A DNA stretch of 64,000 nucleotides, from NCBI GenBank assembly GCA_001917815.1, contig MNES01000063.1, positions 23,696 through 87,695 on the forward strand, read 5' to 3'. The stretch is from Chloroflexi bacterium 13_1_40CM_65_17. GTDB lineage: Bacteria > Chloroflexota > Dormibacteria > Dormibacterales > Dormibacteraceae. The position numbers and the translations under genes are program-made. The first letter of the stretch is position 1. Every line of letters begins with the position of its first letter. The notes below the pieces were generated by a model that was not told the DNA's origin, did not search any database, and was given only the letters and a program-made list of their open reading frames with translations. Positions 1 through 8,897 of the stretch are shown in pieces.

Positions 1-1158
1 GCGACGGTCCGAGAATTCTGCGCCAAGGAGTTCGCGCCCACCATCGCGGCAAACGACCGGGAAGCCAAGCACGATCCCAAGATCTTCGACAAGCTCGCCT
101 CGATCGGACTGCCGGGCGTGTGCTTCCCGGAGCGCTACGGTGGCCATGGCCTCGACTACCTGGCCCTCGGCCTCGCGTGCGAAGAGCTCGAATATGTCGA
201 TACCACGTATCGCACCGTGCTGTCGGTGCACGTGGGCCTGGTTGGCATGGGGCTTTACACGTGGGCCGACGAAGAGCAGAAGCAGCGTTGGCTAGTGCCC
301 ATGGCCTCCGGCCGGAAGCTCGCCTGTTATGGGCTCACCGAGCCGAACGCGGGCTCGGATGTCGCGTCGATGCAGTCGACCGCACGCCGCACCGGCGACA
401 GATACGTCCTCAACGGGCAGAAAGTGTGGGTCTCCGACGCCGACACCGCCGATTTCCTGCTGGTGTTCGCGAAAACGGATCCGAAGGCCGGGCACCGCGG
501 CGTTTCCGCCTTCATGCTCGATCGCACGGCGTGCGGCAAAAGCCTGAGGACCGAGCCGATCAAGGATCGCCTCGGCATCCGGGCGGGCGACGTCGGGTCG
601 ATTTTCATGACGGATGTCGAGGTGTCCGAGGCCGACCGGATCGGCGACGAGGGTGACGGTTTCAAGATCGCGATGAGCTGCCTCGACAACGGCCGCTACA
701 CGGTCGCCGCCGGCGCCACCGGCACCATCCGCGCCTGCCTCGACGCGTCCGTGAAATACGCTCGCGAGCGGAAGACCTTCGGTCAGGAGATCGGCCGCTA
801 CCAGCTCGTGCAGCAGATGATCGCCCGCATGTCGCGCGATTACGAGATCTGCCGCCTCCTCTATTTCAAGGTGGCGTGGATGAAGAACAAGGGCCTGCGG
901 CACACGCGCGACGTGTCGGTGGCCAAGCAGTACGCGACCGACGCCGCGTTCAATGCCGCCCACGACGCGATCGAGGTGCATGGGGCGTACGGATACTCGG
1001 CCGAGTACCCGGTCGAGCGCTTCCTGCGCAACGCGCGGGCGCCGATCATCTATGAGGGCACTCGCGAGATCCACACCGTCTTGCAGGGCGAGTACGCGCT
1101 CGGCTATCGAGAGGACCGCCCAGTCAAGAAGTCACTACCTCCCTACGAACCAGATTGA
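1..1158 (+). CDS. acyl-CoA dehydrogenase family protein (glutaryl-CoA dehydrogenase-like), 5' truncated by window edge
   Basis: Frame is open from base 1 (ATVREFCAKEFAPTIAANDREAKHDP...); motifs YGLTEPNAGSD, YARERKTFGQEIGRYQLVQQMIA, IIYEGTREIH typical of acyl-CoA dehydrogenases. Confidence 0.93.
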   Translation, partial: ATVREFCAKEFAPTIAANDREAKHDPKIFDKLASIGLPGVCFPERYGGHGLDYLALGLACEELEYVDTTYRTVLSVHVGLVGMGLYTWADEEQKQRWLVPMASGRKLACYGLTEPNAGSDVASMQSTARRTGDRYVLNGQKVWVSDADTADFLLVFAKTDPKAGHRGVSAFMLDRTACGKSLRTEPIKDRLGIRAGDVGSIFMTDVEVSEADRIGDEGDGFKIAMSCLDNGRYTVAAGATGTIRACLDASVKYARERKTFGQEIGRYQLVQQMIARMSRDYEICRLLYFKVAWMKNKGLRHTRDVSVAKQYATDAAFNAAHDAIEVHGAYGYSAEYPVERFLRNARAPIIYEGTREIHTVLQGEYALGYREDRPVKKSLPPYEPD

Positions 1159-2495
1159 TGGCGGTCGCCGTCTCGCGGCGGGAATCCCGCCTGACCCAGC
1201 TCGACTTCATCGTTCTTTCGATCTACTGGGTCGCCATCGGCTATCTGTGGAACAGCCTCGGCGGCCTGATCCTGCCCAACCTCATCGAGCAGCTGGTAGG
1301 CCACGCGCATAAGGGCGTCGCCCTAGGAGTGCTGGAGGGGATCGGATCGTTGATGGCGGTGGTGTGGCAGCCCCTCGTCGGCGCCTATTCGGATCGCACC
1401 CGCACCCGTTTCGGACGCCGGCACCCCTTCATCGTGATCGGCACGCTTGGGGACGTCATATTCCTGATCGGGATCGCGCTGTCCGGCTCGTACTGGCTCG
1501 TGGTCGTCTTCTACTTCCTTCTGCAGACGGCCTCCAACACCGCGCAGGGGCCGTATCAGGGCCTGCTGCCAGACGTCGTGCCGGTGGACCAGCGCGGAAA
1601 CGCGTCCGGCTATTACGGCGTGTCCAACGTGCTGGGCCTCTTGCTGGGGACGGTTGGAGCCGGGTTCATACTCGCGCACGCGGGTCGCGCCGCGGCGATC
1701 CTGAGCATCTGCGTGGTTCTACTCGCCACGATGCTGCCGACCGTGCTGCTGGTCCCAGACCGGGTGCAGTCCAGCCAGACTCAGTTCACCAACGCATGGC
1801 AGGCGATCAGGACGACCTTCACCCGCCCGTTGCGCCACACGAGCTTCCTGTGGCTGGTCGGGTCGCGGCTCCTCATCCTCATGGGGCTGGGCGGGATCCA
1901 GAGCTTCGTTTACTTCTACTTCAGCGATGCGTTCTTCAACCACGATGCCAAGGCGACGACAACAGCCACCTACACGCTGCTGGGGATTGTGATCATCACG
2001 GCGCTGCTGGTCTCGCTCCCGGCAGCACGCCTCTCGGACCGGATCGGCCGGCGGCCGCTCATCGTGGCCGGGGGGCTTCTCGGTGCCGCGGGCATGCTGG
2101 TGCTCGTCTTCAGCCACTACGAGCTATTGCCATCGGCGCTGCTTCAGCCGGTCGCGAGCGCGCTCAACGTGCCGATCCTGGCGGCGCAGGCAACTGTGGT
2201 CGGGATCCTGATCGGGATCGGTTATGGCCTCTTCTTCTCGGTCGACTGGGCCTTCATCCAGGATGTCATCCCGGCCGGTGAAGCCGGGCTTTTCATGGGC
2301 TTCACCAACATCGCCACGGCTGGCGCCGGCATCATCGCCCGATTCGTCGGGGGCTTCCTGCTCGATCCGTTCAACGCCGGACCCAAGCTGCTGGGCCTGC
2401 CCGGCGGGTACCCCGTCATATTCACTGTGTTCTTCATCTGGCTGCTGCTGGGCGGCCTACTCATCCTGAAAGTGCCGGAGATGAAAAAGAAGTGA
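1155..2495 (+). CDS. MFS transporter (GPH/SLC45-like)
   Basis: About 12 hydrophobic segments, SDRTRTRFGRRHPFI and RLSDRIGRRPLIVAGG loops; ATGA overlap with upstream gene. Confidence 0.85.
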   Translation: MMAVAVSRRESRLTQLDFIVLSIYWVAIGYLWNSLGGLILPNLIEQLVGHAHKGVALGVLEGIGSLMAVVWQPLVGAYSDRTRTRFGRRHPFIVIGTLGDVIFLIGIALSGSYWLVVVFYFLLQTASNTAQGPYQGLLPDVVPVDQRGNASGYYGVSNVLGLLLGTVGAGFILAHAGRAAAILSICVVLLATMLPTVLLVPDRVQSSQTQFTNAWQAIRTTFTRPLRHTSFLWLVGSRLLILMGLGGIQSFVYFYFSDAFFNHDAKATTTATYTLLGIVIITALLVSLPAARLSDRIGRRPLIVAGGLLGAAGMLVLVFSHYELLPSALLQPVASALNVPILAAQATVVGILIGIGYGLFFSVDWAFIQDVIPAGEAGLFMGFTNIATAGAGIIARFVGGFLLDPFNAGPKLLGLPGGYPVIFTVFFIWLLLGGLLILKVPEMKKK

Positions 2496-3382
2496 GCAAA
2501 ATCAACCTAGCGGGATTGATGCCGTGGGCGGGCCTCGCTGGAGCTCCACTCGAAACGGCCGACGTCGTTTTGGCCGGGATCCCTTACGACGGCTCTGCCG
2601 TCTATCGCAAAGGCGCCGCCCTCGCCCCGATGCGCATCCGCGATCTGTCTCCGATCATGCCGCCCGTCACCGAAGACGGCCGCCCCTTGGGCGGCATCAA
2701 GGTGCACGACCTGGGCGACCTGGACGTGGGCGCGGAAATCGAGTCCGGCTGGTCGAAGGTCGCCGACCAGCTGGCGGGCGTCCCGCCCACCGCGCTGTTG
2801 ACAGTCCTTGGCGGCGATCACTGCACCGCCATCGCGACGCTTGCCGCCCAGGCGCGGCGGCACCCGGACCTGGCTGTGCTGTGGATTGACGCTCATCCGG
2901 ACCTATGCGACTTCTCGCGCGGCGGCCGCTGGACATGCGGCTGCGCGATGCGCCGCGCCCTGGAGGTCTCCAGCATCGGCCCGGCGCGGGTGGTGATCGC
3001 CGGCGGACGCGACTATGACCCCGAGGAGCTCGAGTTCATCCGTGCCCGCGGCATGCTGTTGGTGTCGGCCTCGGAGCTGGCCGGCGAAAGCGGCTCGGCG
3101 CGCATGGTTGCGGATGCGCTTGACGGCAAGAGTCTCCACGTGTCGTTCGACATCGACGCCCTGGACCCCGCCTTTGCTCCGGGGACCGAAATCCCGTCCG
3201 CCGGCGGCCTGTCGAGCCGGCAGGCGCTCGACTTCCTGCGCATCGCTACAGCGGGATCGAAGCTGGTCGGACTGGATCTAGTCGAGGTGTCACCGCCGTT
3301 CGACAACGGGGACATCACCACGCTCGCCGCTCTGAAGCTGATCTTTGAGTTCTGGGGCATGTTCTGGCATGGAAAGCGCTGA
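2492..3382 (+). CDS. ureohydrolase (arginase/agmatinase family)
   Basis: GGDHCTA, DAHPDL, SFDIDALDPAFAPGTEIPSAGGLS metal-binding motifs; GTG start overlapping MFS stop. Confidence 0.92.
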   Translation: MSKINLAGLMPWAGLAGAPLETADVVLAGIPYDGSAVYRKGAALAPMRIRDLSPIMPPVTEDGRPLGGIKVHDLGDLDVGAEIESGWSKVADQLAGVPPTALLTVLGGDHCTAIATLAAQARRHPDLAVLWIDAHPDLCDFSRGGRWTCGCAMRRALEVSSIGPARVVIAGGRDYDPEELEFIRARGMLLVSASELAGESGSARMVADALDGKSLHVSFDIDALDPAFAPGTEIPSAGGLSSRQALDFLRIATAGSKLVGLDLVEVSPPFDNGDITTLAALKLIFEFWGMFWHGKR

Positions 3383-4511
3383 CGTAGTCATCGCCGGCGG
3401 CGGGATCATTGGCTGCGCCCTTGCCTACCAGCTGAGCAAGCGAAACGTGGATGTCCTCCTTCTCGAGCGTGAGACCCTGGGCTCACAGTCGACCGGCAAG
3501 TGCGCAGGTGGAGTCCGTCAGCAGTTCTCGAGCGAGGGCAACGTCCGCCTCCAGCGGATGTCGGTGGGCATGCTCGAACGATTCCAGGATGAGATCGGAC
3601 ATCCGGCGGACTTCCGCCAGATCGGTTACCTGTTCGTCCTTACGCAGCCACAGCAGGTGGAGGACTTCCGCCACAACATGGAGATGTGGCAGCGCGTCGG
3701 TCTGAACGACGCCCGCTGGGTTGACGCCACAGAGGCCTCGCGGATGGTGCCGATCCTCAACGTCGAGGACGTTCTCGGCTGCACGTTCTGTCCAAGCGAC
3801 GGGATTGCCAGCCCTGCCGACGTGACGTCAGGCTACGCGGCCGCCGCCCGGCGCCTCGGCGCGCGTTTGAAAGAAGGTGTGGCGGTCACCGGCATCGACA
3901 TCGCCTCAGGCAAGGTGCAGGGGGTGCGGACCAGTGCCGGCGACATCGCGACCCGGCTCGTCTTCAACTGTGCGGGCGCGTGGGCGCCGTCGATCGGGCG
4001 AATGGCGGGCCTCGAGATACCCATCCTGCCCTATCGCCGTCACATCGCCGTCACCGGCACCTTCCCGGCCATGCCGCGTACCAATCCGATGACCGTCGAT
4101 TTCCAGACCTCGCTCTACTTTCATCCGGAGGGCGACGGCGTGCTGATCGGCATGAGCGACCGCGAGGAGCCGCCCGGTTTTGCGACTGACGTGAATTGGG
4201 AGTTCCTCGAGAAGATGTTCGCGCAGGCGGCGCGGCGGGCCCCCGCGCTGTCCGCGGCCGGGGTGAAGACGGCGTGGGCCGGTCTATACGAAGTGACGCC
4301 TGACCATCAGGCGATCCTGGGGCCGATGCCGGAGCTGGAAGGGTTCTGGTGCGCGGCGGGCTTCAGCGGCCATGGGTTCATGCAAGCGCCGGCGGCGGCC
4401 CTGCTTCTCACCCAGCAGCTTCTAGATCACACGTCCGAGATCGACATCTCATCTTTTGCGTTCGAACGCTTCGCGCGCGGAGCGCTTGTCAAAGAACGCA
4501 ACGTGATCTGA
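3369..4511 (+). CDS. FAD-dependent oxidoreductase (DadA/sarcosine oxidase beta/glycine oxidase family)
   Basis: N-terminal VVIAGGGIIGCALAYQLSKRNVDVLLLERE FAD motif; C-terminal GFSGHGFMQAPAAALLL; start ATG at 3369 fits better than track start 3345. Confidence 0.9.
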   Translation: MESADVVIAGGGIIGCALAYQLSKRNVDVLLLERETLGSQSTGKCAGGVRQQFSSEGNVRLQRMSVGMLERFQDEIGHPADFRQIGYLFVLTQPQQVEDFRHNMEMWQRVGLNDARWVDATEASRMVPILNVEDVLGCTFCPSDGIASPADVTSGYAAAARRLGARLKEGVAVTGIDIASGKVQGVRTSAGDIATRLVFNCAGAWAPSIGRMAGLEIPILPYRRHIAVTGTFPAMPRTNPMTVDFQTSLYFHPEGDGVLIGMSDREEPPGFATDVNWEFLEKMFAQAARRAPALSAAGVKTAWAGLYEVTPDHQAILGPMPELEGFWCAAGFSGHGFMQAPAAALLLTQQLLDHTSEIDISSFAFERFARGALVKERNVI

Positions 4512-4539
4512 CCTAGTACCCGGGTTGGGGAGGCTCGAG

Positions 4540-4767
4540 CTATCGCTTAAGAACGAGTGCTAGCACGATCAGGCCCAGGCCGCCGACCAGAAGCAGGCCT
4601 GAGCAGCCCGCCTGTACCACGGTGTAGACGATCCCGCCGGTCGCGCCATAGGTGGCCGCGATCTCCGCCCGGCGCCTCCGGGTTCGAATTGCGGCCACGA
4701 TCCCACCGGCGCCGATGAGCACCGCGAACAGCCCCAAACCGATGCCGCCGGCCTCCTGTCCGCTCAC
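4540..4767 (-). CDS. small membrane protein, unknown function
   Basis: 75 aa with two hydrophobic segments; not covered by another plausible gene. Confidence 0.5.
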   Translation of the reverse strand: MSGQEAGGIGLGLFAVLIGAGGIVAAIRTRRRRAEIAATYGATGGIVYTVVQAGCSGLLLVGGLGLIVLALVLKR

Positions 4768-4803
4768 CGGCTTCCAGTATGTGCTCCGTTACGATTGGCA
4801 CCC

Positions 4804-5709
4804 GTGGCGAGGATTCTCCTGTTGGGATCGACCGGTTTTTTCGGCCGTGGCGTCGCTCACAAGCTGATCGATGGCGGCCACCAGCTCCGGGTGCTCGTGC
4901 GCGACCCCATGAAGGCGGCCGCGTTCAAGATCCGGGGCGCACAGGTCGTCGTCGGCGACGCTCTGAACCCGGCAGCGGTGACGCAGGCCGCCCAGGGCGT
5001 CGACCACATCATCAGCCTGGTCGCCGTGCGCCGGAACCGGCCCCAGTCTTACCTGGCGGTCAATGTCGATGGGCCTCGCATCCTCGGTCAGGCGGCCAAG
5101 GCCGCCGGCGTGAAGTCAGTTGTATTAATCAGCGCCATCGGCGCCCGGCCCGATCCCCACTTCAAGTACTTCACGTCGCGCTGGATGGGAGAGCAGGAGC
5201 TGGCCAAGAGCGGCGTAGCGGGCACGATCCTTCGCTTCTCGTTTGTGCTTGCGGAGGATGGCGGTATGCTCGACGACTTCGAACGGGCGATCGTGGGGCC
5301 CTTCGCGGTCATCCCGGGCACCGGCCTGGCCCAGATGCAGCCAATTCTTCGTGAGGACGCCGCGCGCTGCGTGATCGAGACCATCGACAAACCCGAGCTG
5401 CTCGGCAAGATAGTCGAGCTGGGCGGCCCCGAGGTCGTCACGTACGAGGCCATCTTCGACTGGTTCCTCCAGGCCCGGGGGATCAAGAAGCGAAAGCTGA
5501 AGCTTCCGGCCGCGCTCCTCGTCCCTGTGGCGACGGTGATGGAGACCCTGATGGTCAAACCGCCGATCACGCCTGACGAGGTCAACATGATCCAGCTTCC
5601 GAACGTTGCCGAGGGCATCGATTCGGTGAGCGCGCGCTTCGGCTGGCGGCCCACCGCGCCGAGCTCATGGGCGACGAGCCACTGGCAGAAGGCTCCAGCC
5701 CACAAATAG
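4804..5709 (+). CDS. NAD(P)-binding atypical SDR (NDUFA9/NmrA-like)
   Basis: ILLLGSTGFFGRGVAHKLIDGGHQLRVLVRDP Rossmann motif; GTG start at 4804 8 nt after TACGAT. Confidence 0.85.
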   Translation: MARILLLGSTGFFGRGVAHKLIDGGHQLRVLVRDPMKAAAFKIRGAQVVVGDALNPAAVTQAAQGVDHIISLVAVRRNRPQSYLAVNVDGPRILGQAAKAAGVKSVVLISAIGARPDPHFKYFTSRWMGEQELAKSGVAGTILRFSFVLAEDGGMLDDFERAIVGPFAVIPGTGLAQMQPILREDAARCVIETIDKPELLGKIVELGGPEVVTYEAIFDWFLQARGIKKRKLKLPAALLVPVATVMETLMVKPPITPDEVNMIQLPNVAEGIDSVSARFGWRPTAPSSWATSHWQKAPAHK

Positions 5710-6263
5710 GCCCCGCGACGAGCGTCCGCGCTTTCTTCGCGCTTCCCCTGCCCGACTCGGAGCGCATGTCACTGGGTCAGTTCGTCGCAGCCTCTGCCGA
5801 ACGGGCTCCGGAATTCCGCTGGACGCCGGCTGCGAATCTCCACCTGACCCTCCGGTTCGTCGGCCAGGTCGAGCGCTCGGTGGTGGAGGAGGTCGCGGAT
5901 CGGCTGGCCGCGACGTCGCATCCGGCGTTCGATCTCGAGCTGGGCGAGCTCGGGACGTTCAAGCGTGGGCGCCTGGTGCGCGTGGTCTGGCTGGGACTTC
6001 GGTCTGGAGGCGAGGCAGCCAAAACATTGGCCTCCGAGATCGAGGCCGAGTGCGTCAAAGCCGGACTAGAAGCCGAGAAGCGCCGTTTTCGAGCTCATCT
6101 GACCCTGGCCCGGGCACGCTCACGCGATGGCGCCGTGCTCCCTGCGCTGCCCGAACCGCCCCAATTGTGGCCATGGCGCGCGTCCGAACTAGTCCTTTAC
6201 TCGAGTCGGTTAGGTCGGACTGGTTCGGTCTACGAGCCGCTACGAGTCATGCAGCTCGAGTGA
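5667..6263 (+). CDS. thpR: RNA 2',3'-cyclic phosphodiesterase (2H family)
   Basis: Two HxT motifs: LHLTLRFVG and AHLTLARAR. Confidence 0.88.
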   Translation: MGDEPLAEGSSPQIGPATSVRAFFALPLPDSERMSLGQFVAASAERAPEFRWTPAANLHLTLRFVGQVERSVVEEVADRLAATSHPAFDLELGELGTFKRGRLVRVVWLGLRSGGEAAKTLASEIEAECVKAGLEAEKRRFRAHLTLARARSRDGAVLPALPEPPQLWPWRASELVLYSSRLGRTGSVYEPLRVMQLE

Positions 6264-6656
6264 GGCCAGGCCCGCAACCGCGCACGCCAGATCCTGCTCC
6301 GGACGAGCGCCGCTGACGCCAATGGCGCCGATGGTCATGCCGTCCCGGATTATCGGCAGCGAACCCGGACCCGGAATCAACGGCATGCGAACCAGCCGGT
6401 CTACCGCGCTGAAGAATCCCGGCCGGTCCTGCGACATCTCCAGCAGCGACCCCCCGTCTCGCAGGAGCATCGCGGCGCCGACTGCCTTGGCTTCGGCGAT
6501 CTGCGGCGACAGTGGCGGCGCGCCGTCCATGCGGCCCAAGGCGATCAAGTGGCCGCCTTCGTCAACTATCGCCGCGCTGACGTTCACGCCGATCTCCGAG
6601 GCTCTGGCGTGAGCGTTGGCGACCAACTTGTTGGCGTCGTCGAGGCTGATCGGCAT
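6240..6656 (-). CDS. GlcG/HbpS family heme-binding protein (DUF336)
   Basis: ISLDDANKLVANAHARASEIGVNVSAAIVDEGGHLIALGRMDGA; GAIGVSGARPEQDLACA. Confidence 0.88.
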   Translation of the reverse strand: MPISLDDANKLVANAHARASEIGVNVSAAIVDEGGHLIALGRMDGAPPLSPQIAEAKAVGAAMLLRDGGSLLEMSQDRPGFFSAVDRLVRMPLIPGPGSLPIIRDGMTIGAIGVSGARPEQDLACAVAGLASLELHDS

Positions 6657-6676
6657 ATCGGCGAAACTAGTCTCGC

Positions 6677-7444
6677 ATGGAGCTCGACGGTAGAGTCGCG
6701 ATCGTCACCGGCGGGGGCACCGGCATCGGCCGCGCGGTCTGCGTTCGGCTCGCGAAGGCCGGCGCCGCGGGCGTGGTGGTTAACTACTCGCGCTCCGAAG
6801 ACGACGCGACTACGACCGCGCGCGAGCTCGAGTCGCTGGGCGCCACTGCCACCGCGCACCGGGCCGATGTCTCGGACGAATCTCAGGTCGTGGCGATGAT
6901 CGGCGAGGCGGTGAAGCGGTTCGGACGCCTCGACGTCCTGATCAACAATGCCGGCACGACGCAGTTCATCCCGCATTCCAACCTCGAAGCGCTGACCGAT
7001 GAGGTCTGGAACGAGATCCTCAGCGTCAATCTCAAGGGCACCTTCTTCTGCTGCCGCGCGGCGGCGCCCGAGCTGCGCAAGGTGAAGGGAGCGATCGTCA
7101 ACGTCGCGTCCGTCGCCGGACACCGGGCGGCCGGATCGTCGATCGTATACGCCGTCTCGAAGGCGGGCGTGCTGCAGCTGACCCGGGCGCTCGCGCTTGC
7201 GCTTGCTCCGGACGTTCGCGTCAACTCTGTCTCGCCGGGACTGGTGTCCAGCCGCTGGTTCAGCAAGCGGTTCGGCGACGAAGCCGCGAGCGCGCTCGAA
7301 TCCTCGACTGCCGAAAACACGCCGCTGCGAGCGATTCCGACGCCTGACCATGTCGCGCAAGCGGTGATGGCATTCGTCGAAAACGACCTCGTCACCGGCC
7401 AGGATCTGGTCGTCGACGGCGGTCGGATGGTGGAATACGTCTAG
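6677..7444 (+). CDS. SDR family oxidoreductase (FabG-like)
   Basis: VTGGGTGIGRAV, NNAG, YAVSKAG catalytic motif, SPGLV. Confidence 0.92.
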   Translation: MELDGRVAIVTGGGTGIGRAVCVRLAKAGAAGVVVNYSRSEDDATTTARELESLGATATAHRADVSDESQVVAMIGEAVKRFGRLDVLINNAGTTQFIPHSNLEALTDEVWNEILSVNLKGTFFCCRAAAPELRKVKGAIVNVASVAGHRAAGSSIVYAVSKAGVLQLTRALALALAPDVRVNSVSPGLVSSRWFSKRFGDEAASALESSTAENTPLRAIPTPDHVAQAVMAFVENDLVTGQDLVVDGGRMVEYV

Positions 7445-7678
7445 TCCACAGCCCCGCGCCGAAGGCTACCTATGGTGGCCTGGCGGCGAACTGACTTTCG
7501 GGCTTGCGCTCAACTCGGACCGCATCTACTGTTTGCAACGGCCCCGAGGGAAACGTTCGAAAGGGCAGGAACAGGCCGCAAGGCAGGTACCGGCCCTCGA
7601 GAGGCGATCCGTCGGGGTCATTTCTTTTTCCGGCTAACTGCAAGCCGGCTGCCGGCACCGCCGTTACCCTCTAGCGCA

Positions 7679-8884
7679 ATGAAAGTCGCGCGCCGTCCTT
7701 CGGCCACGGCGCACCAGGCGCCGGCGGCGGTCGAGGTCTCGATCGTGATGCCCTGCCTCAACGAGATCGAGACGCTCGCCGTGTGCATCGCCAAGGCTCG
7801 CCAGGCCATCGAGAAGGGCGGCTATTCCGCTGAGATCATCGTCGCCGACAACGGAAGCAGCGACGGCTCCCAGCTCGTGGCACGGAAGCTCGGCGTCAGG
7901 GTTGTCGACGTCTCGAGAAAGGGGTATGGGAGCGCCCTCATCGGGGGCATCGACTCGGCGCAAGGCAAGTACGTGGTGATGGGCGACGCCGATGCGAGCT
8001 ATGACTTCGCCGCCATCGACCCCTTCATCGCCAAGCTGCGCGAGGGCTACGACCTCGTGGTGGGTAATCGATTCATGGGGGGTATAGAGCCCGGCGCCAT
8101 GCCGTGGTCGCACCGATGGGTCGGCAACCCAGGCCTCACGCGCATCAGCCGCATCTTCTTTCACGCCCCTGTCGGCGACACCCACTGCGGGCTGCGGGCG
8201 TTCACAAGGGACGCCTACAAACGGATGCGGCTGCGCTCCAGCGGCATGGAGTTTGCCAGCGAGATGGTTATCAAAGCGTCGTTGAAGGAAATGCGAATTA
8301 CCGAGGTGCCCGTGACACTTCATCCCGATGGGCGTTCGAGGCCGCCACACCTGCGCACATGGCGAGATGGCTGGCGCCACTTACGTTTCATGCTTCTGTT
8401 CAGCCCGCGATGGCTGTTCCTGTATCCGGGGATTGCGCTTTTCGGCTTGGGCCTGGTGGTGGGGGCAGCGCTCGAGACCGGACCCAAAGCGATCGGCCCT
8501 TTCGGCTTTGACATCCATACGCTGCTGCTCGCGGGCTTCTGCTGCCTGATCGGTTACCAGCTGATCGTGTTCGCGGTCTTCACGAAGGTGTTCGCGATGC
8601 GCGAGGGCTTCCATCCCCCAAACCGAGCCTATTCCGAGATGTTCCGTTACGTGAAGCTGGAAACCGGGCTCGCACTAGGGGCGCTGATGTTCGTGCTCGG
8701 GGTGGCCGGCACGGTCCTTGCGGTGCTCAGCTGGGGGGCGGTCGGGTTCGGCGCCCTCGATCCCCGACTCACGATGCGTGAGATCATCCCCGCCGCGGTG
8801 CTGCTGACCCTTGGCGTGCAGACGATTTTCGCGAGCTTCTTCCTCAGCATCCTCGGCATCGATAGCGAAACTGATCCGTCCTGA
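7679..8884 (+). CDS. glycosyltransferase family 2 with C-terminal membrane domain (dolichyl/polyprenyl-phosphate sugar synthase-like)
   Basis: VSIVMPCLNEIETLAVCIAKA, VADNGSSDGS, GDADASYDF; start at ATG 7679 rather than track 7472. Confidence 0.9.
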   Translation: MKVARRPSATAHQAPAAVEVSIVMPCLNEIETLAVCIAKARQAIEKGGYSAEIIVADNGSSDGSQLVARKLGVRVVDVSRKGYGSALIGGIDSAQGKYVVMGDADASYDFAAIDPFIAKLREGYDLVVGNRFMGGIEPGAMPWSHRWVGNPGLTRISRIFFHAPVGDTHCGLRAFTRDAYKRMRLRSSGMEFASEMVIKASLKEMRITEVPVTLHPDGRSRPPHLRTWRDGWRHLRFMLLFSPRWLFLYPGIALFGLGLVVGAALETGPKAIGPFGFDIHTLLLAGFCCLIGYQLIVFAVFTKVFAMREGFHPPNRAYSEMFRYVKLETGLALGALMFVLGVAGTVLAVLSWGAVGFGALDPRLTMREIIPAAVLLTLGVQTIFASFFLSILGIDSETDPS

Positions 8885-8897
8885 CGCGCTGAACGTC

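Noticed and set aside
8811-8897. Track start (8811) for the DUF2142-like gene
   Set aside because: First ~29 residues overlap the GT2 C-terminus out of frame and are Ser/Ala/Arg-rich; GTG 8898 precedes the first TM helix directly
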